Below are positions 1-9,139 of a stretch of 64,000 bases of DNA, piece by piece; positions within the stretch are counted from its first letter, which is position 1, and each line of letters opens with the position of its first letter. The DNA comes from Flavobacterium chilense. Lineage in GTDB: Bacteria > Bacteroidota > Bacteroidia > Flavobacteriales > Flavobacteriaceae. Below the pieces are notes generated by a model that saw only the letters and a list, made by a program, of their open reading frames with translations, did no database searches and was not told where the DNA came from. The translations under genes and the position numbers were made by a program. The DNA lies in assembly GCF_001602525.1 (NCBI RefSeq), contig NZ_LSYT01000004.1, positions 62,001-126,000 of the forward strand, written 5' to 3'.

Positions 1-2
1 AC

Positions 3-2507
3 TATGTATCAAATCGCGATATCAACGAAACATCTCAACAAATTGGAATGCTTAAAAAAATAACTTTTCCTTCTGGAGGTTACTTAAAATTCACTTACGA
101 GTCAAATGATTTTCTCTTAGATAATGAATTAAAAAAAGGATTTGGATTAAGAGTTAAAAAAGTTGAAACCTATGACAATGATGTATTAGCTTCTACCACA
201 GATTATAAGTATGTAAATAAAGATGGGACTTCATCAGGAATAATTACATCTTTAAATCTGTATGGAAAAATTTCTGCTAAAGATCCAAGAACAGAAAAAA
301 TATTATTTTTAATCTCTTCTAATTCTTTATTAATGAATACAGACGTATATTATAAAAGAATAGAAAAGATCATTCCAAACAATGGAAAAATAGTCTCTGA
401 ATATTTAATTCCTTACGATATTAATACTGAGAATGCGCTTTATATGGCAAATTCAAATGTACCATTATATAAAAACAGCCTGAATCTTGCTAAATTTAGG
501 ATTTCTTGTGGAATATCTTTAACTTGTAGGGTAAACGGGGTAACTAAATTTATAAAGAATACTTTCGAATATCCTTCATTTGATTTAAATAAAAATTATC
601 AAAATCTTTTTGGACGAAAGTTAAGGGATTCGATATACGACAAAAATGGACTTATTGTAAAAACAATAGAAAACTCATATACTTTAAGTGGCTTTTCAAA
701 AAATCAAAAATGCTTTTTTGGTGAAACAAATAATCAGACTGCCGACCAAGAATTAGGTGTAGGAGATCAGTACATCAGAACGTATGCATTTTGTGACTAT
801 GTTTTAGAATCTTCAAAAACTACAGATTTTTTTGGTACAAAAAGCGTTTCAGATTTAGTTGAATACAAATATTTTTCGAACAATGTTTTTCATCATAATC
901 CAATAAGTATCAAACAAACATCGAGTAAGGGAGAACAATTGACCACATACTATAAGTATCCTAATGATTATAATTTTAACGTAACATTTCCTCCTATTTT
1001 ATCTGGATTTTCTGAAGTGTTGTTGGCAATGGTTAAGAGAAATATATTAGTTCCAATCGAAACAAAACAAACATTGAATGCAAATGGAATCGAAAAAGTA
1101 CTCAATTCTTCTTTAACTGAATATAGATATGATAATACTAACCTTGTAAAATCAAGCATATATAATTTAAAACGATCTAATACAGCTTTTGTAGACTCTT
1201 ATTTACAATCTAATTCTCCGTATTTAAATTTCACAAAATCAGAAAATTATTTTGAAGATACTGTTTTTCAAAATTATTATTTAAATGGAAATATAAAAGA
1301 GGTTACAAAAAAAGATGGTACTCACACTGTGTATATCTGGGGTTATAATCAAACGCAGGTTGTTGCTGAAATTAAAAACGCAACATCTAGCGAAGTGGAG
1401 CAGTACATAACAAATATACAGGATATTTCTAATGGAGATAATGAGCAATTATTAATTACTGAGCTTAATAAATTGAGAACTAATTTAGTAAAAGCCATGG
1501 TAACCACCTATACACACAAGCCATTAATAGGTGTAAGTACAATAACTGATCCTAAAGGCAATCTAACGAGTTATCATTATGATAATTCTGGAAGATTAGA
1601 ATTTGTAAAAGACAAAGATGTCAATCTTCTTCAGGAATATGTTTACAACTATAAAACCCCGCAAGTTGAATACGAAAGTATTGCAAGAAACGGATCCTTT
1701 GTAAAGACTAACTGTGCTCAGGGTGGTGTTTCAGGCGCTAGCATACCTTTTAGTCAGTTAGAAGGAGCTTATGTGTCGAAAATCTCTCAGGCAGATGCTG
1801 ATGCCAAAGGACTAGAGTTATTTAATAAAAACGGTGAGGCAAATGCAAATGTAAATGGAACTTGTACTTTTAGCAGTATTGCGCTGAGCGGCTCATTTGA
1901 AAGAGATGATTGTTGGTCATTTGGAGCTGTTGGTGAAAGCGTAGTATACAGTCAGGCAGCTGGTGTTGAAACATCAACAATTTCACAGGAAGATGCTGAT
2001 TCAAAAGGGCTTGCCAGATTTAATAAAAATGGTCGTGCTTATGCAAGAATAAAAGCTAAATGCATATATAGTAGTATTGCCAGAAGCGGTTCGTTTTTTA
2101 AAAATAATTGTCTTGAAGGCGAAGAAGGTTCAAAAGTTGATTACAGTCAGGCAGCTGGAGCAGTAACCTCTACCGTTTCTCAAGCTGCGGCAGATGATGA
2201 TGGGCTATTGTTATTTAATAAGTCAGGTCAGGCAAATGCAAATGCAAATGGAACTTGTACCAAATTTATTACTTATGTACCTAGATGGAATGCTGTTAAT
2301 AAAACCTTAGCTCTTTTAGCTATTGCTTCTTCTTCAAATCATAATGGGGTAACGCTTAGATTTAATATCAATTACGAGAATAATGGTAGCAATTCACAGC
2401 CTGCAACAATTTTTATTCCTGCTGGTCAAACCTCAAAAGGGGTAAATATTATATTACCTTCTCAATACACACCAACTGTACAATTGATCGCAATAGAAAG
2501 AAATTAA
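3..2507 (+). CDS. RHS/YD-repeat-like protein with three DUF5977 repeats, 5'-truncated by window edge
   Basis: The reading frame is open from base 3, so the gene starts outside the window; the first Met at 48 is internal. The segment IGMLKKITFPSGGY followed by YD-type strand motifs (e.g. SYHYDNSGRLEFVKD near residue 505) is typical of flavobacterial RHS-like surface proteins. Residues 540-737 hold three tandem modules ending in NGTC, KAKC and NGTC, with the SQADADAKG-type core of DUF5977, a domain of unknown function. The C-terminal ~80 residues are a small beta-rich tail. It lies 35 bases before the start of a full RHS protein, so the two are probably co-transcribed and may act together. The family is known; the cargo or target is not. 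Confidence 0.75.
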   Translation, partial: YVSNRDINETSQQIGMLKKITFPSGGYLKFTYESNDFLLDNELKKGFGLRVKKVETYDNDVLASTTDYKYVNKDGTSSGIITSLNLYGKISAKDPRTEKILFLISSNSLLMNTDVYYKRIEKIIPNNGKIVSEYLIPYDINTENALYMANSNVPLYKNSLNLAKFRISCGISLTCRVNGVTKFIKNTFEYPSFDLNKNYQNLFGRKLRDSIYDKNGLIVKTIENSYTLSGFSKNQKCFFGETNNQTADQELGVGDQYIRTYAFCDYVLESSKTTDFFGTKSVSDLVEYKYFSNNVFHHNPISIKQTSSKGEQLTTYYKYPNDYNFNVTFPPILSGFSEVLLAMVKRNILVPIETKQTLNANGIEKVLNSSLTEYRYDNTNLVKSSIYNLKRSNTAFVDSYLQSNSPYLNFTKSENYFEDTVFQNYYLNGNIKEVTKKDGTHTVYIWGYNQTQVVAEIKNATSSEVEQYITNIQDISNGDNEQLLITELNKLRTNLVKAMVTTYTHKPLIGVSTITDPKGNLTSYHYDNSGRLEFVKDKDVNLLQEYVYNYKTPQVEYESIARNGSFVKTNCAQGGVSGASIPFSQLEGAYVSKISQADADAKGLELFNKNGEANANVNGTCTFSSIALSGSFERDDCWSFGAVGESVVYSQAAGVETSTISQEDADSKGLARFNKNGRAYARIKAKCIYSSIARSGSFFKNNCLEGEEGSKVDYSQAAGAVTSTVSQAAADDDGLLLFNKSGQANANANGTCTKFITYVPRWNAVNKTLALLAIASSSNHNGVTLRFNINYENNGSNSQPATIFIPAGQTSKGVNIILPSQYTPTVQLIAIERN
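1665..2258 (+). repeat. Three tandem DUF5977 coding modules
   Basis: Three consecutive in-frame modules of about 65 codons (1665-1865, 1866-2063, 2064-2258) each contain a SxxxSGSF/NGSF opening, a Cys about 6 residues later, an SQADAD-like core and a closing Cys after AN(V/A)NGT or a degenerate form. The middle copy is the most diverged at its end. Paired cysteines suggest one disulfide per module (inference). Confidence 0.75.
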
Positions 2508-2542
2508 AAAATTTTATGCCTGTTAAAATGAATATATTCATA

Positions 2543-5500
2543 ATGAAAAAATATCTGTCCTTATTAATTTTATTATTAATTGCAAGTCCGCATATAATAG
2601 CCCAGACAGCAACGAATATTACTAAACCTGAAGCTCCAAATACAGAGTATAATGTAACAGGAAGTGAAACCCTTACAGCTACACAGAGTATTACATTAAA
2701 GCCAGATACCTGGATAAAAAACGGAAGTACATTTATTGCCAAAATAAGCTCTGATGCATATATTAATGCAACATTCAGCGATGAAAATTATGTATTTACC
2801 CGATTATATCAAAATCCCCTAAAAAAAAATTCTGAAATAGCTTCAAACAAAGATGTTTCAGAAAAAATTACTTATTATGACGGATTAGGAAGACCAATGC
2901 AAAGTATTGCTATAAAAGCTTCACCTACTTACAAAGACATTGTTATTCCTATCGAATATGATAACTTTGGCAGACAAGATAAAGATTATCTCCCTTATAT
3001 GGATAGTAATGGTGCTAATGCATCCTTTAGAAATACTGCTGATGCTATTGCAAGAGATATTAACTATTATAAATCTTATTATCCACTTGAGATTAATAAT
3101 GACAAGCCTAATCCTTTTTCGCAAAAAAAACTGGAAGACTCTCCTTTAAACAGAGTATTTCAACAAGCAAGTCCAGGTTCTGATTGGGCTTTAGGGAATG
3201 GCCACGAAATAAAACTTGATTATCAAACTAATACAAATGGAGAGGTGAAAATGTATGTTGTAAGTTTAGAACTCCAAAACAATATATACAAACCTACTCT
3301 TGCTTTAAGTATTACTAATAGTGGGAATTACCCAGAAGGGGTATTATTTAAGAATGTCGTTAAGGATGAAAATAATAATATTACCGAGCAGTTCAAAGAC
3401 AAACAAGGTAATTTAATACTAAAAAAAGTATATGGTGTTTCTATCGTAAATGGTATATCCACAAATACAGCACATGAAACATATTATATTTATGATGATT
3501 ATGGAAATTTAACTTATGTATTGCCCCCAAAAACAAATAATGAATTCACAGATTCAATATTAGAGAGTTTAAGTTATCAATACAGATATGATGCTAAAAA
3601 TAGATTAGCAGAAAAAAAACTACCAGGGAAAGGCTGGGAATATATAATTTATGATAAATTAGACAGACCTGTTTTAACTCAGGATGCTAACTTGAGGGCT
3701 GAAAATAAATGGTTATTTACCAAATATGATAATTTTAACAGACCTGTTTATACTGGTGAGTACTTAAATACGGTAGAAACTACAAGAGTACTAGTGCAAA
3801 ATCTGGCAGACAGTAGTGTTTTATTTGAAAACAGAACAACAACCGCTTTAACTATTAATGGATCAGACGTTAATTACACCAATGTTGCATTTCCTAAAGA
3901 TGATATAAATTTATTAACCATTAATTATTACGATGATTATCTAAATTTTAATTCGGACGATTCTGATATGCCTAATCCAGCAAATGTTGTTTCTTATGGC
4001 ATCACTCCAATTTCAAATGCAAAGGGATTAATCACATGTACTAAAGTTCGGGTTTTAGATAATCCTACCTGGATCAAAACGGTAAATTATTATGATGTTA
4101 ATGGTAGAATTATCTATAATTATAGTAAAAATAATTTTTTAGAAATTGTCAGCACTACTAAAAGCCAGTTTGATTTTGTTGGAAAATTGCTAGAGTCTAC
4201 AGCTACACACCAAAGATCGGGAACAACCATAACCATTGTAGATACTTTTACTTACGATCACACTGGAAGAATACTAACGCAAAAACAAAAAATCAATAAT
4301 CAGGATCAAGAAGTAATTGCTTCAAATAGCTATGACAATCTTGGTAAATTGATGACTAAAGAGGTCGGAGGCAAAATAAATCAATCACGTTTACAGACAG
4401 TTAATTATCTTTACAATATAAGAGGATGGCTTAAAAATATTAACGATATAAATGCAATTGGAAGCGATTTGTTTGCTTTTCAGATTAATTATAATGATAT
4501 CACTGATAATAGCAAAAAGTTATATAATGGGAATATCAGCCAAACTTTCTGGAAAACTGCTAATCTAGATAAGAATCTAAAAAGTTATACTTATACCTAT
4601 GACGGATTAAATCGTTTAACCTTTGCGGCAGATAATCTTGACCGATTTAACGAGAACCTAACTTATGATAAAAATGGAAATATCCTACAGCTGTTTAGAA
4701 ATGGAAACACCATTCCCGGAACAGCTAATTTTGGGCCTATTGATAGTTTGATTTATTCCTATAATGGCAATAAACTTACCAAAGTAAAAGACAACGTAGC
4801 AAGTAATACAGAAGGATTTATCGATGGTTCTGATATACTGGAAGAATATAGCTATGATGCCAATGGTAATATGAAAACAGATACTAACAAAGGTATTATA
4901 ACTCCTGTTTCTTATAATTTTTTAAACTTACCGAACACAATAACTTTGCCAGGTGGAGTTATAAAATACATTTACGATGCAACTGGAGTAAAACAAAGAA
5001 AAGTAGTAAACGGGATTACTACTGATTATGCTAATGGTTTTCAGTATGAAAAGAATGAATTAAAGTTTTTTCCACATACTGAAGGATATGTTTCTAATAA
5101 TGGAGGGATTTATAATTATATTTACAACTATAAAGATCATTTAGGAAACATACGTCTTAGTTTTGGAGATGAAAATAATAATGGTAGTATTGAAAACTCT
5201 GAAATTCTCCAGGAAGATAACTATTACCCTTTTGGCTTAAAGCATAGTGGTTATAATAATGCAATATCTTTAGGAAAAGGAAATGCAACGGCCCAAAAAT
5301 ATTTGTACAATGGAAAAGAATTCCAAAATGAAGATGTCGCAGGTCTAAAGTTAAATTTTTATGATTTTGGAGCGAGAAATTATGACCCTGCTATAGGAAG
5401 ATGGATGAATGTTGATCCTTTGACTGAGCATTCTCCTAACAAAACACCTTATCATTATTGTTCAAATAACCCAATAAATAGAATAGATCCAACAGGAATG

Positions 5501-6187
5501 TGTGATTCTCCTAATTGTTCTCATGGAGCAATTAGAAGAGGATGGGATTCAATAGGTAGAGGTTTAGGTTTATGGGGATATAGCGACGCAAATAATAAAC
5601 AAAATGGGGTTCAAGCAGGACCAATTCAAGAAATAGATCCTCAATCTCCTGAAGAACAAGCAAAATATCAACAAGATATACAAAATTTAAATTCTAATTT
5701 TGGAGGCCTCATTGAAGGAATGATACATTTTATTACTTTAACTTCTGGAGGAGCAATAGGAGAGGGAAAAATTGCTGCAGAGGAAAGTCTTATTTTAGCT
5801 GAAGAAAGTGCTGCTGCAGAATCTGTAAGCTTGATTTCTGCAAAAAGTTCTGCGCCACAGATTGGCGAATCTTTTGGAAGCTTAAGTTCAACTATTAATG
5901 AAGGTAAAATTTCAATTGGAGGAAGATCAATTACGAATGGTAAATTTGATTTTGTTGTAACAGCTAATGGAGAATTAAAAGTAGGCAGTGGACATTACAA
6001 TATGTCTGGTGAGGCACAAGGTGTACAAGCAGTGGGGCAGATAAAACTCACTAACGGAGAATTAACCGAAATAAACAATGTTTCTGGGCATTATCAACCT
6101 TCAGCATTTGAAGCTCGAAAGTTTCCATCAATATTTGAGAATCTAGGAGTGAATGTTTCAAAAACAAAACTTAGAACATATGAATAA
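2543..6187 (+). CDS. RHS repeat-associated core protein with variable C-terminal tip (candidate polymorphic toxin)
   Basis: ATG at 2543 is chosen because it gives a clean signal peptide (MKKYLSLLILLLIASPHIIAQ); the frame is open 27 bases further upstream. The ~1214-residue protein has an N-terminal DUF6443-like region (KITYYDGLGRPMQSIAIK), many YD repeats, and the RHS core signature (YKDHLGNIRLSF ... YYPFGL ... YNGKEFQ ... NFYDFGARNYDPAIGRWMNVDPL ... NPINRIDPTGM, ending at base 5500). The last 229 residues are the variable tip: an Ala/Gly/Glu-rich linker followed by a compact domain with GSGHYNMSG and NNVSGHYQPS motifs. That HY motif recurs in tips of other RHS-like proteins as far as I recall, but I cannot name its catalytic activity. 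The following gene overlaps its stop by eight bases, as in toxin-immunity pairs. Confidence 0.82.
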   Translation: MKKYLSLLILLLIASPHIIAQTATNITKPEAPNTEYNVTGSETLTATQSITLKPDTWIKNGSTFIAKISSDAYINATFSDENYVFTRLYQNPLKKNSEIASNKDVSEKITYYDGLGRPMQSIAIKASPTYKDIVIPIEYDNFGRQDKDYLPYMDSNGANASFRNTADAIARDINYYKSYYPLEINNDKPNPFSQKKLEDSPLNRVFQQASPGSDWALGNGHEIKLDYQTNTNGEVKMYVVSLELQNNIYKPTLALSITNSGNYPEGVLFKNVVKDENNNITEQFKDKQGNLILKKVYGVSIVNGISTNTAHETYYIYDDYGNLTYVLPPKTNNEFTDSILESLSYQYRYDAKNRLAEKKLPGKGWEYIIYDKLDRPVLTQDANLRAENKWLFTKYDNFNRPVYTGEYLNTVETTRVLVQNLADSSVLFENRTTTALTINGSDVNYTNVAFPKDDINLLTINYYDDYLNFNSDDSDMPNPANVVSYGITPISNAKGLITCTKVRVLDNPTWIKTVNYYDVNGRIIYNYSKNNFLEIVSTTKSQFDFVGKLLESTATHQRSGTTITIVDTFTYDHTGRILTQKQKINNQDQEVIASNSYDNLGKLMTKEVGGKINQSRLQTVNYLYNIRGWLKNINDINAIGSDLFAFQINYNDITDNSKKLYNGNISQTFWKTANLDKNLKSYTYTYDGLNRLTFAADNLDRFNENLTYDKNGNILQLFRNGNTIPGTANFGPIDSLIYSYNGNKLTKVKDNVASNTEGFIDGSDILEEYSYDANGNMKTDTNKGIITPVSYNFLNLPNTITLPGGVIKYIYDATGVKQRKVVNGITTDYANGFQYEKNELKFFPHTEGYVSNNGGIYNYIYNYKDHLGNIRLSFGDENNNGSIENSEILQEDNYYPFGLKHSGYNNAISLGKGNATAQKYLYNGKEFQNEDVAGLKLNFYDFGARNYDPAIGRWMNVDPLTEHSPNKTPYHYCSNNPINRIDPTGMCDSPNCSHGAIRRGWDSIGRGLGLWGYSDANNKQNGVQAGPIQEIDPQSPEEQAKYQQDIQNLNSNFGGLIEGMIHFITLTSGGAIGEGKIAAEESLILAEESAAAESVSLISAKSSAPQIGESFGSLSSTINEGKISIGGRSITNGKFDFVVTANGELKVGSGHYNMSGEAQGVQAVGQIKLTNGELTEINNVSGHYQPSAFEARKFPSIFENLGVNVSKTKLRTYE

Positions 6188-6782
6188 GACCAATAAAAAA
6201 ATTATTGTAGAAGAAAAAACTAAAGATTTAATTAATAAACTATCATCTCATTCTTTAAAAAGTGTTGAACATTATTTTCCAATTGATAGATTTTTTATTG
6301 AAGAACATCATTATTTAGAAAAAATACAAAAAACTGACAAATTAGAATTTATATTTTATAATTTGGAAAATAATAGTACAACCTATACGATACAGTTATT
6401 TATATGCTTACCTGAATTATGGGAAAAAATTGAATATGAAGATTTATTGTTGTTGATGGAAAATTTCACAAACTCTTTTTCTTTTTATTCATTGATTGGT
6501 TTTACTTATAAATATCTTGAAATAGATCTATTAAATGAATTTTTATTAAATAAGAATATTGATACGAAGTTTAAAAAAGATTGTTTGAATTATTTTTCAA
6601 AAATTCTTGCAACTTTTTATATGGATGAAAATGATTTATTAGATTTCGATAACAATGTATTTGGAATTGAACGAAAAAAATGGGATTTAGTAAGGAAAAA
6701 AATTCATGATAACAATAAATTTACGAAAAGCTTATCTATATCAGAATTAAGTCTTAAACTAACAGAATTTGAGATAAGTTAG
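6180..6782 (+). CDS. Hypothetical protein, candidate immunity protein for the RHS tip
   Basis: I take ATG 6180 (MNKTNKKIIVEEKTK), which overlaps the RHS stop codon (6185-6187) by 8 bases; an upstream Met at 6153 lies deeper inside the RHS gene. The product is about 200 residues, rich in Lys, Asn, Phe and acidic residues, predicted mostly helical, with no signal peptide or membrane segment, so it should be cytoplasmic. I do not recognise a family. Position, translational coupling, low GC and lack of a secretion signal are all as expected for an immunity protein protecting the producer from the tip of the RHS protein; that role is inference from context. Confidence 0.6.
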   Translation: MNKTNKKIIVEEKTKDLINKLSSHSLKSVEHYFPIDRFFIEEHHYLEKIQKTDKLEFIFYNLENNSTTYTIQLFICLPELWEKIEYEDLLLLMENFTNSFSFYSLIGFTYKYLEIDLLNEFLLNKNIDTKFKKDCLNYFSKILATFYMDENDLLDFDNNVFGIERKKWDLVRKKIHDNNKFTKSLSISELSLKLTEFEIS

Positions 6783-6913
6783 AATATAAGATGTGATAGT
6801 GATCAATAATTCTACCTAACATTTCCAAATAGTTAGAGATTTATAGTAATATCGTATAAAAATTAAAACAATCCTCGGTTTGTTCAAAATCAAAAAAGTC
6901 ACTTCATTATGCA

Positions 6914-6953
6914 ATGCCCCCAAAAAAGTTAGACACTATTTGGGGGCATTTTT
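6914..6953 (+). terminator. Intrinsic terminator after the RHS-immunity pair
   Basis: An exact 11-bp inverted repeat ATGCCCCCAAA (6914-6924) / TTTGGGGGCAT (6939-6949) with a 14-base loop is followed by a short T run. The arm plus loop (CCCCCAAAAAAGTTAGACA) also resembles ends of IS3-type elements, so it could be an insertion-sequence remnant rather than a dedicated terminator. Confidence 0.55.
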
Positions 6954-6966
6954 ATAGAAAGAAAAG

Positions 6967-7110
6967 TCAAATATGATTATGATTTTGAAGAAAATTTAGG
7001 ATTTGGATTAGGAGACAAATATGCTTTAAACTACAGTTTCCTACACCCTTTAAAAATTAAAAAAAATGATTATAAAAATTGGTTTTTCATTATTCTTTCT
7101 ATTGCTTAAT
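6967..7110 (+). pseudogene. Possible orphan coding remnant without start codon
   Basis: A frame with no start codon reads VKYDYDFEENLGFGLGDKY then ALNYSFLHPLKIKK and stops at about 7110, overlapping the next ORF in another frame. The amino-acid composition is protein-like, and the position just downstream of the RHS tip and immunity gene is where displaced tip or immunity fragments often accumulate. No family recognised; it may be chance. Confidence 0.25.
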
Positions 7111-7431
7111 TTTATTATTTATCTAAAAATTAATAACAAGGCAATCAGCAAAAATTATTTAAGTTTATTACTATTTGGATTGATACTCATTGTGTCAAAT
7201 TATTATTTTCAAGTTTTATCTAATAGATTATTTTTCTTCTTACTGATTTTTTCTTTTGGAATTTTTATTATGAAGTACTTTTCAACATTTATAAATGCTT
7301 TAAAAAAAAGTGAATTAACTGATGATGAGAAAGTTGTTACTTTTAAAGAGATGATATTAAAAAAAGTATTTCCTGTATTAATAACGATTTTCCAAATAGT
7401 TACAATTTGGTTTGACAAAGATTTCAACTAA
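7066..7431 (+). CDS. Small multi-pass membrane protein, unknown
   Basis: The 121-residue product has four hydrophobic segments (about residues 1-20, 30-50, 54-72 and 96-117) separated by short Lys/Asn-rich loops, so it should be an inner-membrane protein. No family is recognised. It lies on the same strand as the RHS gene, behind its probable terminator, and could be a second (membrane) immunity protein left from an earlier tip; that is speculation. Its very AT-rich composition matches the RHS region rather than the PUL that follows. Confidence 0.5.
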   Translation: MIIKIGFSLFFLLLNFIIYLKINNKAISKNYLSLLLFGLILIVSNYYFQVLSNRLFFFLLIFSFGIFIMKYFSTFINALKKSELTDDEKVVTFKEMILKKVFPVLITIFQIVTIWFDKDFN

Positions 7432-7595
7432 TAAGAAGGATGTTGAATCGTATCCATAAATTAATAATCAAAATATTAAAGCAATAAAATTTGAATAATA
7501 TAATATTCAATTTAAATATTTTTAGAAATTTTCACTTCTCTCTTTGCTTTCATAATTAACCAAGTGACTCTAATAATTTATTAAAAATTACTTAT

Positions 7596-8576
7596 CTAAT
7601 CCTGTTTAATAAAATATATAATCTGCTCATAATTGGCAATTGCCATCAAAGCATTATAAATATATTTTGTGACCAAAGCTCCGCCATCACTGTTAATTAA
7701 ATCAATATCATCTTCGGGAGTATGGTATTGCGGATGTCCTCCGGTATGAAATCCAATGCAGGAAATCGAAGCTTTGTAGAACGAAACATGATCAGATCCG
7801 CCTACTTCTCCGGCATGAATAACCGGGTTTAGTCCGCTGTTTTCTCCTAGTTTTTTCATCAGTTCTACACCATCCGGAAAAGTTCCGGCACCGCCCATAT
7901 AAATTTGTTTTTCTGCATTTAATCTGCCTACCATATCCATGTTGAGCATTACTTTTACAGCTTCTTTTTTAACCGGTAAATGATTAACAAAGTATTTCGA
8001 TCCTAATAATCCTTCTTCTTCTCCACTAAAACCAATAAAAATAATACTTCGTTTGGGTTTTATTTTAGATTTTACTGTTTCCTGTAAAATACATAACAAA
8101 GCGGCAACACCAGAAGCATTATCATCGGCTCCGTTGTGAATTGCAAGGGTGTCTTTCTTTTTACTTCCTGAACCTTTTCCGCCCCAGCCCCAATGATCGT
8201 AATGTGCTCCTATCACGATAAATTCATTTTTAAGATCCGGATCTGAACCTTCAAGATACCCCAAAACATTTTGTGTTGATACACTGTCTGATTTCATTTT
8301 GTTGATTCCTTCTTTGACAAACAGTTTAAAAGGCTGATCATAATTGTTACCAAATGGTTTTAACCCATATTTTGTGAAATGTTTTTTAATATAAACTGCT
8401 GCATCGTTATTGCCTTTTGTTCCCGGAAAACGACCTTCGAGCTTATCCGAAGAAAGATATTTATCGTGTTTATAAAAGGTTTGAGCCATGGCATTTTTTT
8501 GTGCTTTTACAGCAATGCAAAAAAATAATAAGCAGATAAAAACGGTCTTAGTTTTTAAGTTTTGAAAAAAAATCAT
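7596..8576 (-). CDS. M28 family metallopeptidase, secreted
   Basis: A 326-residue protein with an N-terminal signal peptide (ending about VKA/Q at residue 25). The two-zinc M28 signature is complete: GAHYDH (first His/Asp), GADDNASG (bridging Asp), SGEEEGLLGS (catalytic Glu and metal Glu), NMDMVGR (Asp) and YHTPED (His). Family members are aminopeptidases or glutamate carboxypeptidase-like enzymes acting in the periplasm or outside. It is the last gene of the PUL transcript, 27 bases after the mutarotase gene, so it may trim peptide from glycopeptides released during glycan use (inference). Confidence 0.9.
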   Translation of the reverse strand: MIFFQNLKTKTVFICLLFFCIAVKAQKNAMAQTFYKHDKYLSSDKLEGRFPGTKGNNDAAVYIKKHFTKYGLKPFGNNYDQPFKLFVKEGINKMKSDSVSTQNVLGYLEGSDPDLKNEFIVIGAHYDHWGWGGKGSGSKKKDTLAIHNGADDNASGVAALLCILQETVKSKIKPKRSIIFIGFSGEEEGLLGSKYFVNHLPVKKEAVKVMLNMDMVGRLNAEKQIYMGGAGTFPDGVELMKKLGENSGLNPVIHAGEVGGSDHVSFYKASISCIGFHTGGHPQYHTPEDDIDLINSDGGALVTKYIYNALMAIANYEQIIYFIKQD

Positions 8577-8603
8577 AATGAGTTTATAGCAGAATTTTAT
8601 ATT

Positions 8604-8936
8604 TTATTTCAGTTCGAAGATTTTCTCCATCAAAATCCATTTTTCTCCGGATTTTGCCTGTGGAAGTGCTTTTTGGAATTTCCACATCAAGGTTTCCCAT
8701 TCCTGAACTTTTGGGTTTGAGACGTCGAGTTTTGCTTTTTCTTCGAATGAAAAATCAGAACCGGCTTCGATGATCATAAACAAACGATCTCCAATATGGT
8801 AAATTTCCAGATTTTGAATTCCGGAATCTTGGAGGCTTTTTTGTATTTCCGGCCAGACATTTTTATGAAAATCAACATATTCGGCAATCAAATCCCGATC
8901 ATCAATTAAGTCTAAAGCGAGACAATATCTTTGCAT
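8604..8936 (-). CDS. RhaM-family (DUF718) sugar mutarotase
   Basis: The Met at 8936 (MQRYCLALDL) is the family-typical start; eight upstream residues in the open frame are not. The 110-residue product shows the RhaM/COG3254 pattern: early YCLALDL, the FHKNVWPEI motif containing the catalytic-type His, IYHIGDRLFMIIE, and a C-terminal Trp-rich WETLMWKFQ segment. RhaM interconverts anomers of L-rhamnose, and relatives in fucose pathways are usually auto-named the same way. Since the locus has two fucosidases and no rhamnosidase or Rha catabolic gene, L-fucose is the more likely substrate here (inference). Cytoplasmic. Confidence 0.82.
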   Translation of the reverse strand: MQRYCLALDLIDDRDLIAEYVDFHKNVWPEIQKSLQDSGIQNLEIYHIGDRLFMIIEAGSDFSFEEKAKLDVSNPKVQEWETLMWKFQKALPQAKSGEKWILMEKIFELK

Positions 8937-9081
8937 AATTTCTATTTTTAATGGTTGCAATTCATTTTAACACTTACAAACACAGATTCTATATTCTGGA
9001 AAAAGGCATTTTACTTCATTGTAAAACACAAAGCTTTCTATCGGAAAGAAATCTGTTTCTTTTTATATTTTTTTACACATA

Positions 9082-9104
9082 CAATCTATGTTTCTATGTG
9101 TTTG
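9082..9104. repeat. Dispersed repeat family, copy A (right arm)
   Basis: CTATGTTTCTATGTGTTT near 9086-9103 matches the right arm of the inverted-repeat element found at four other places in this window. The left part, in the 203-base gap between mutarotase and BNR genes (8937-9139), is too diverged to delimit. Confidence 0.6.
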
Positions 9105-9139
9105 ATATTATTTTCTGAAATTGCATATAATCATTACAA

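Noticed and set aside
2449..2742. 97-codon minus-strand frame at the RHS gene junction
   Set aside because: Antisense to the end of one and the start of the next well-supported gene; hydrophobic stretch is the reverse of the signal peptide region.
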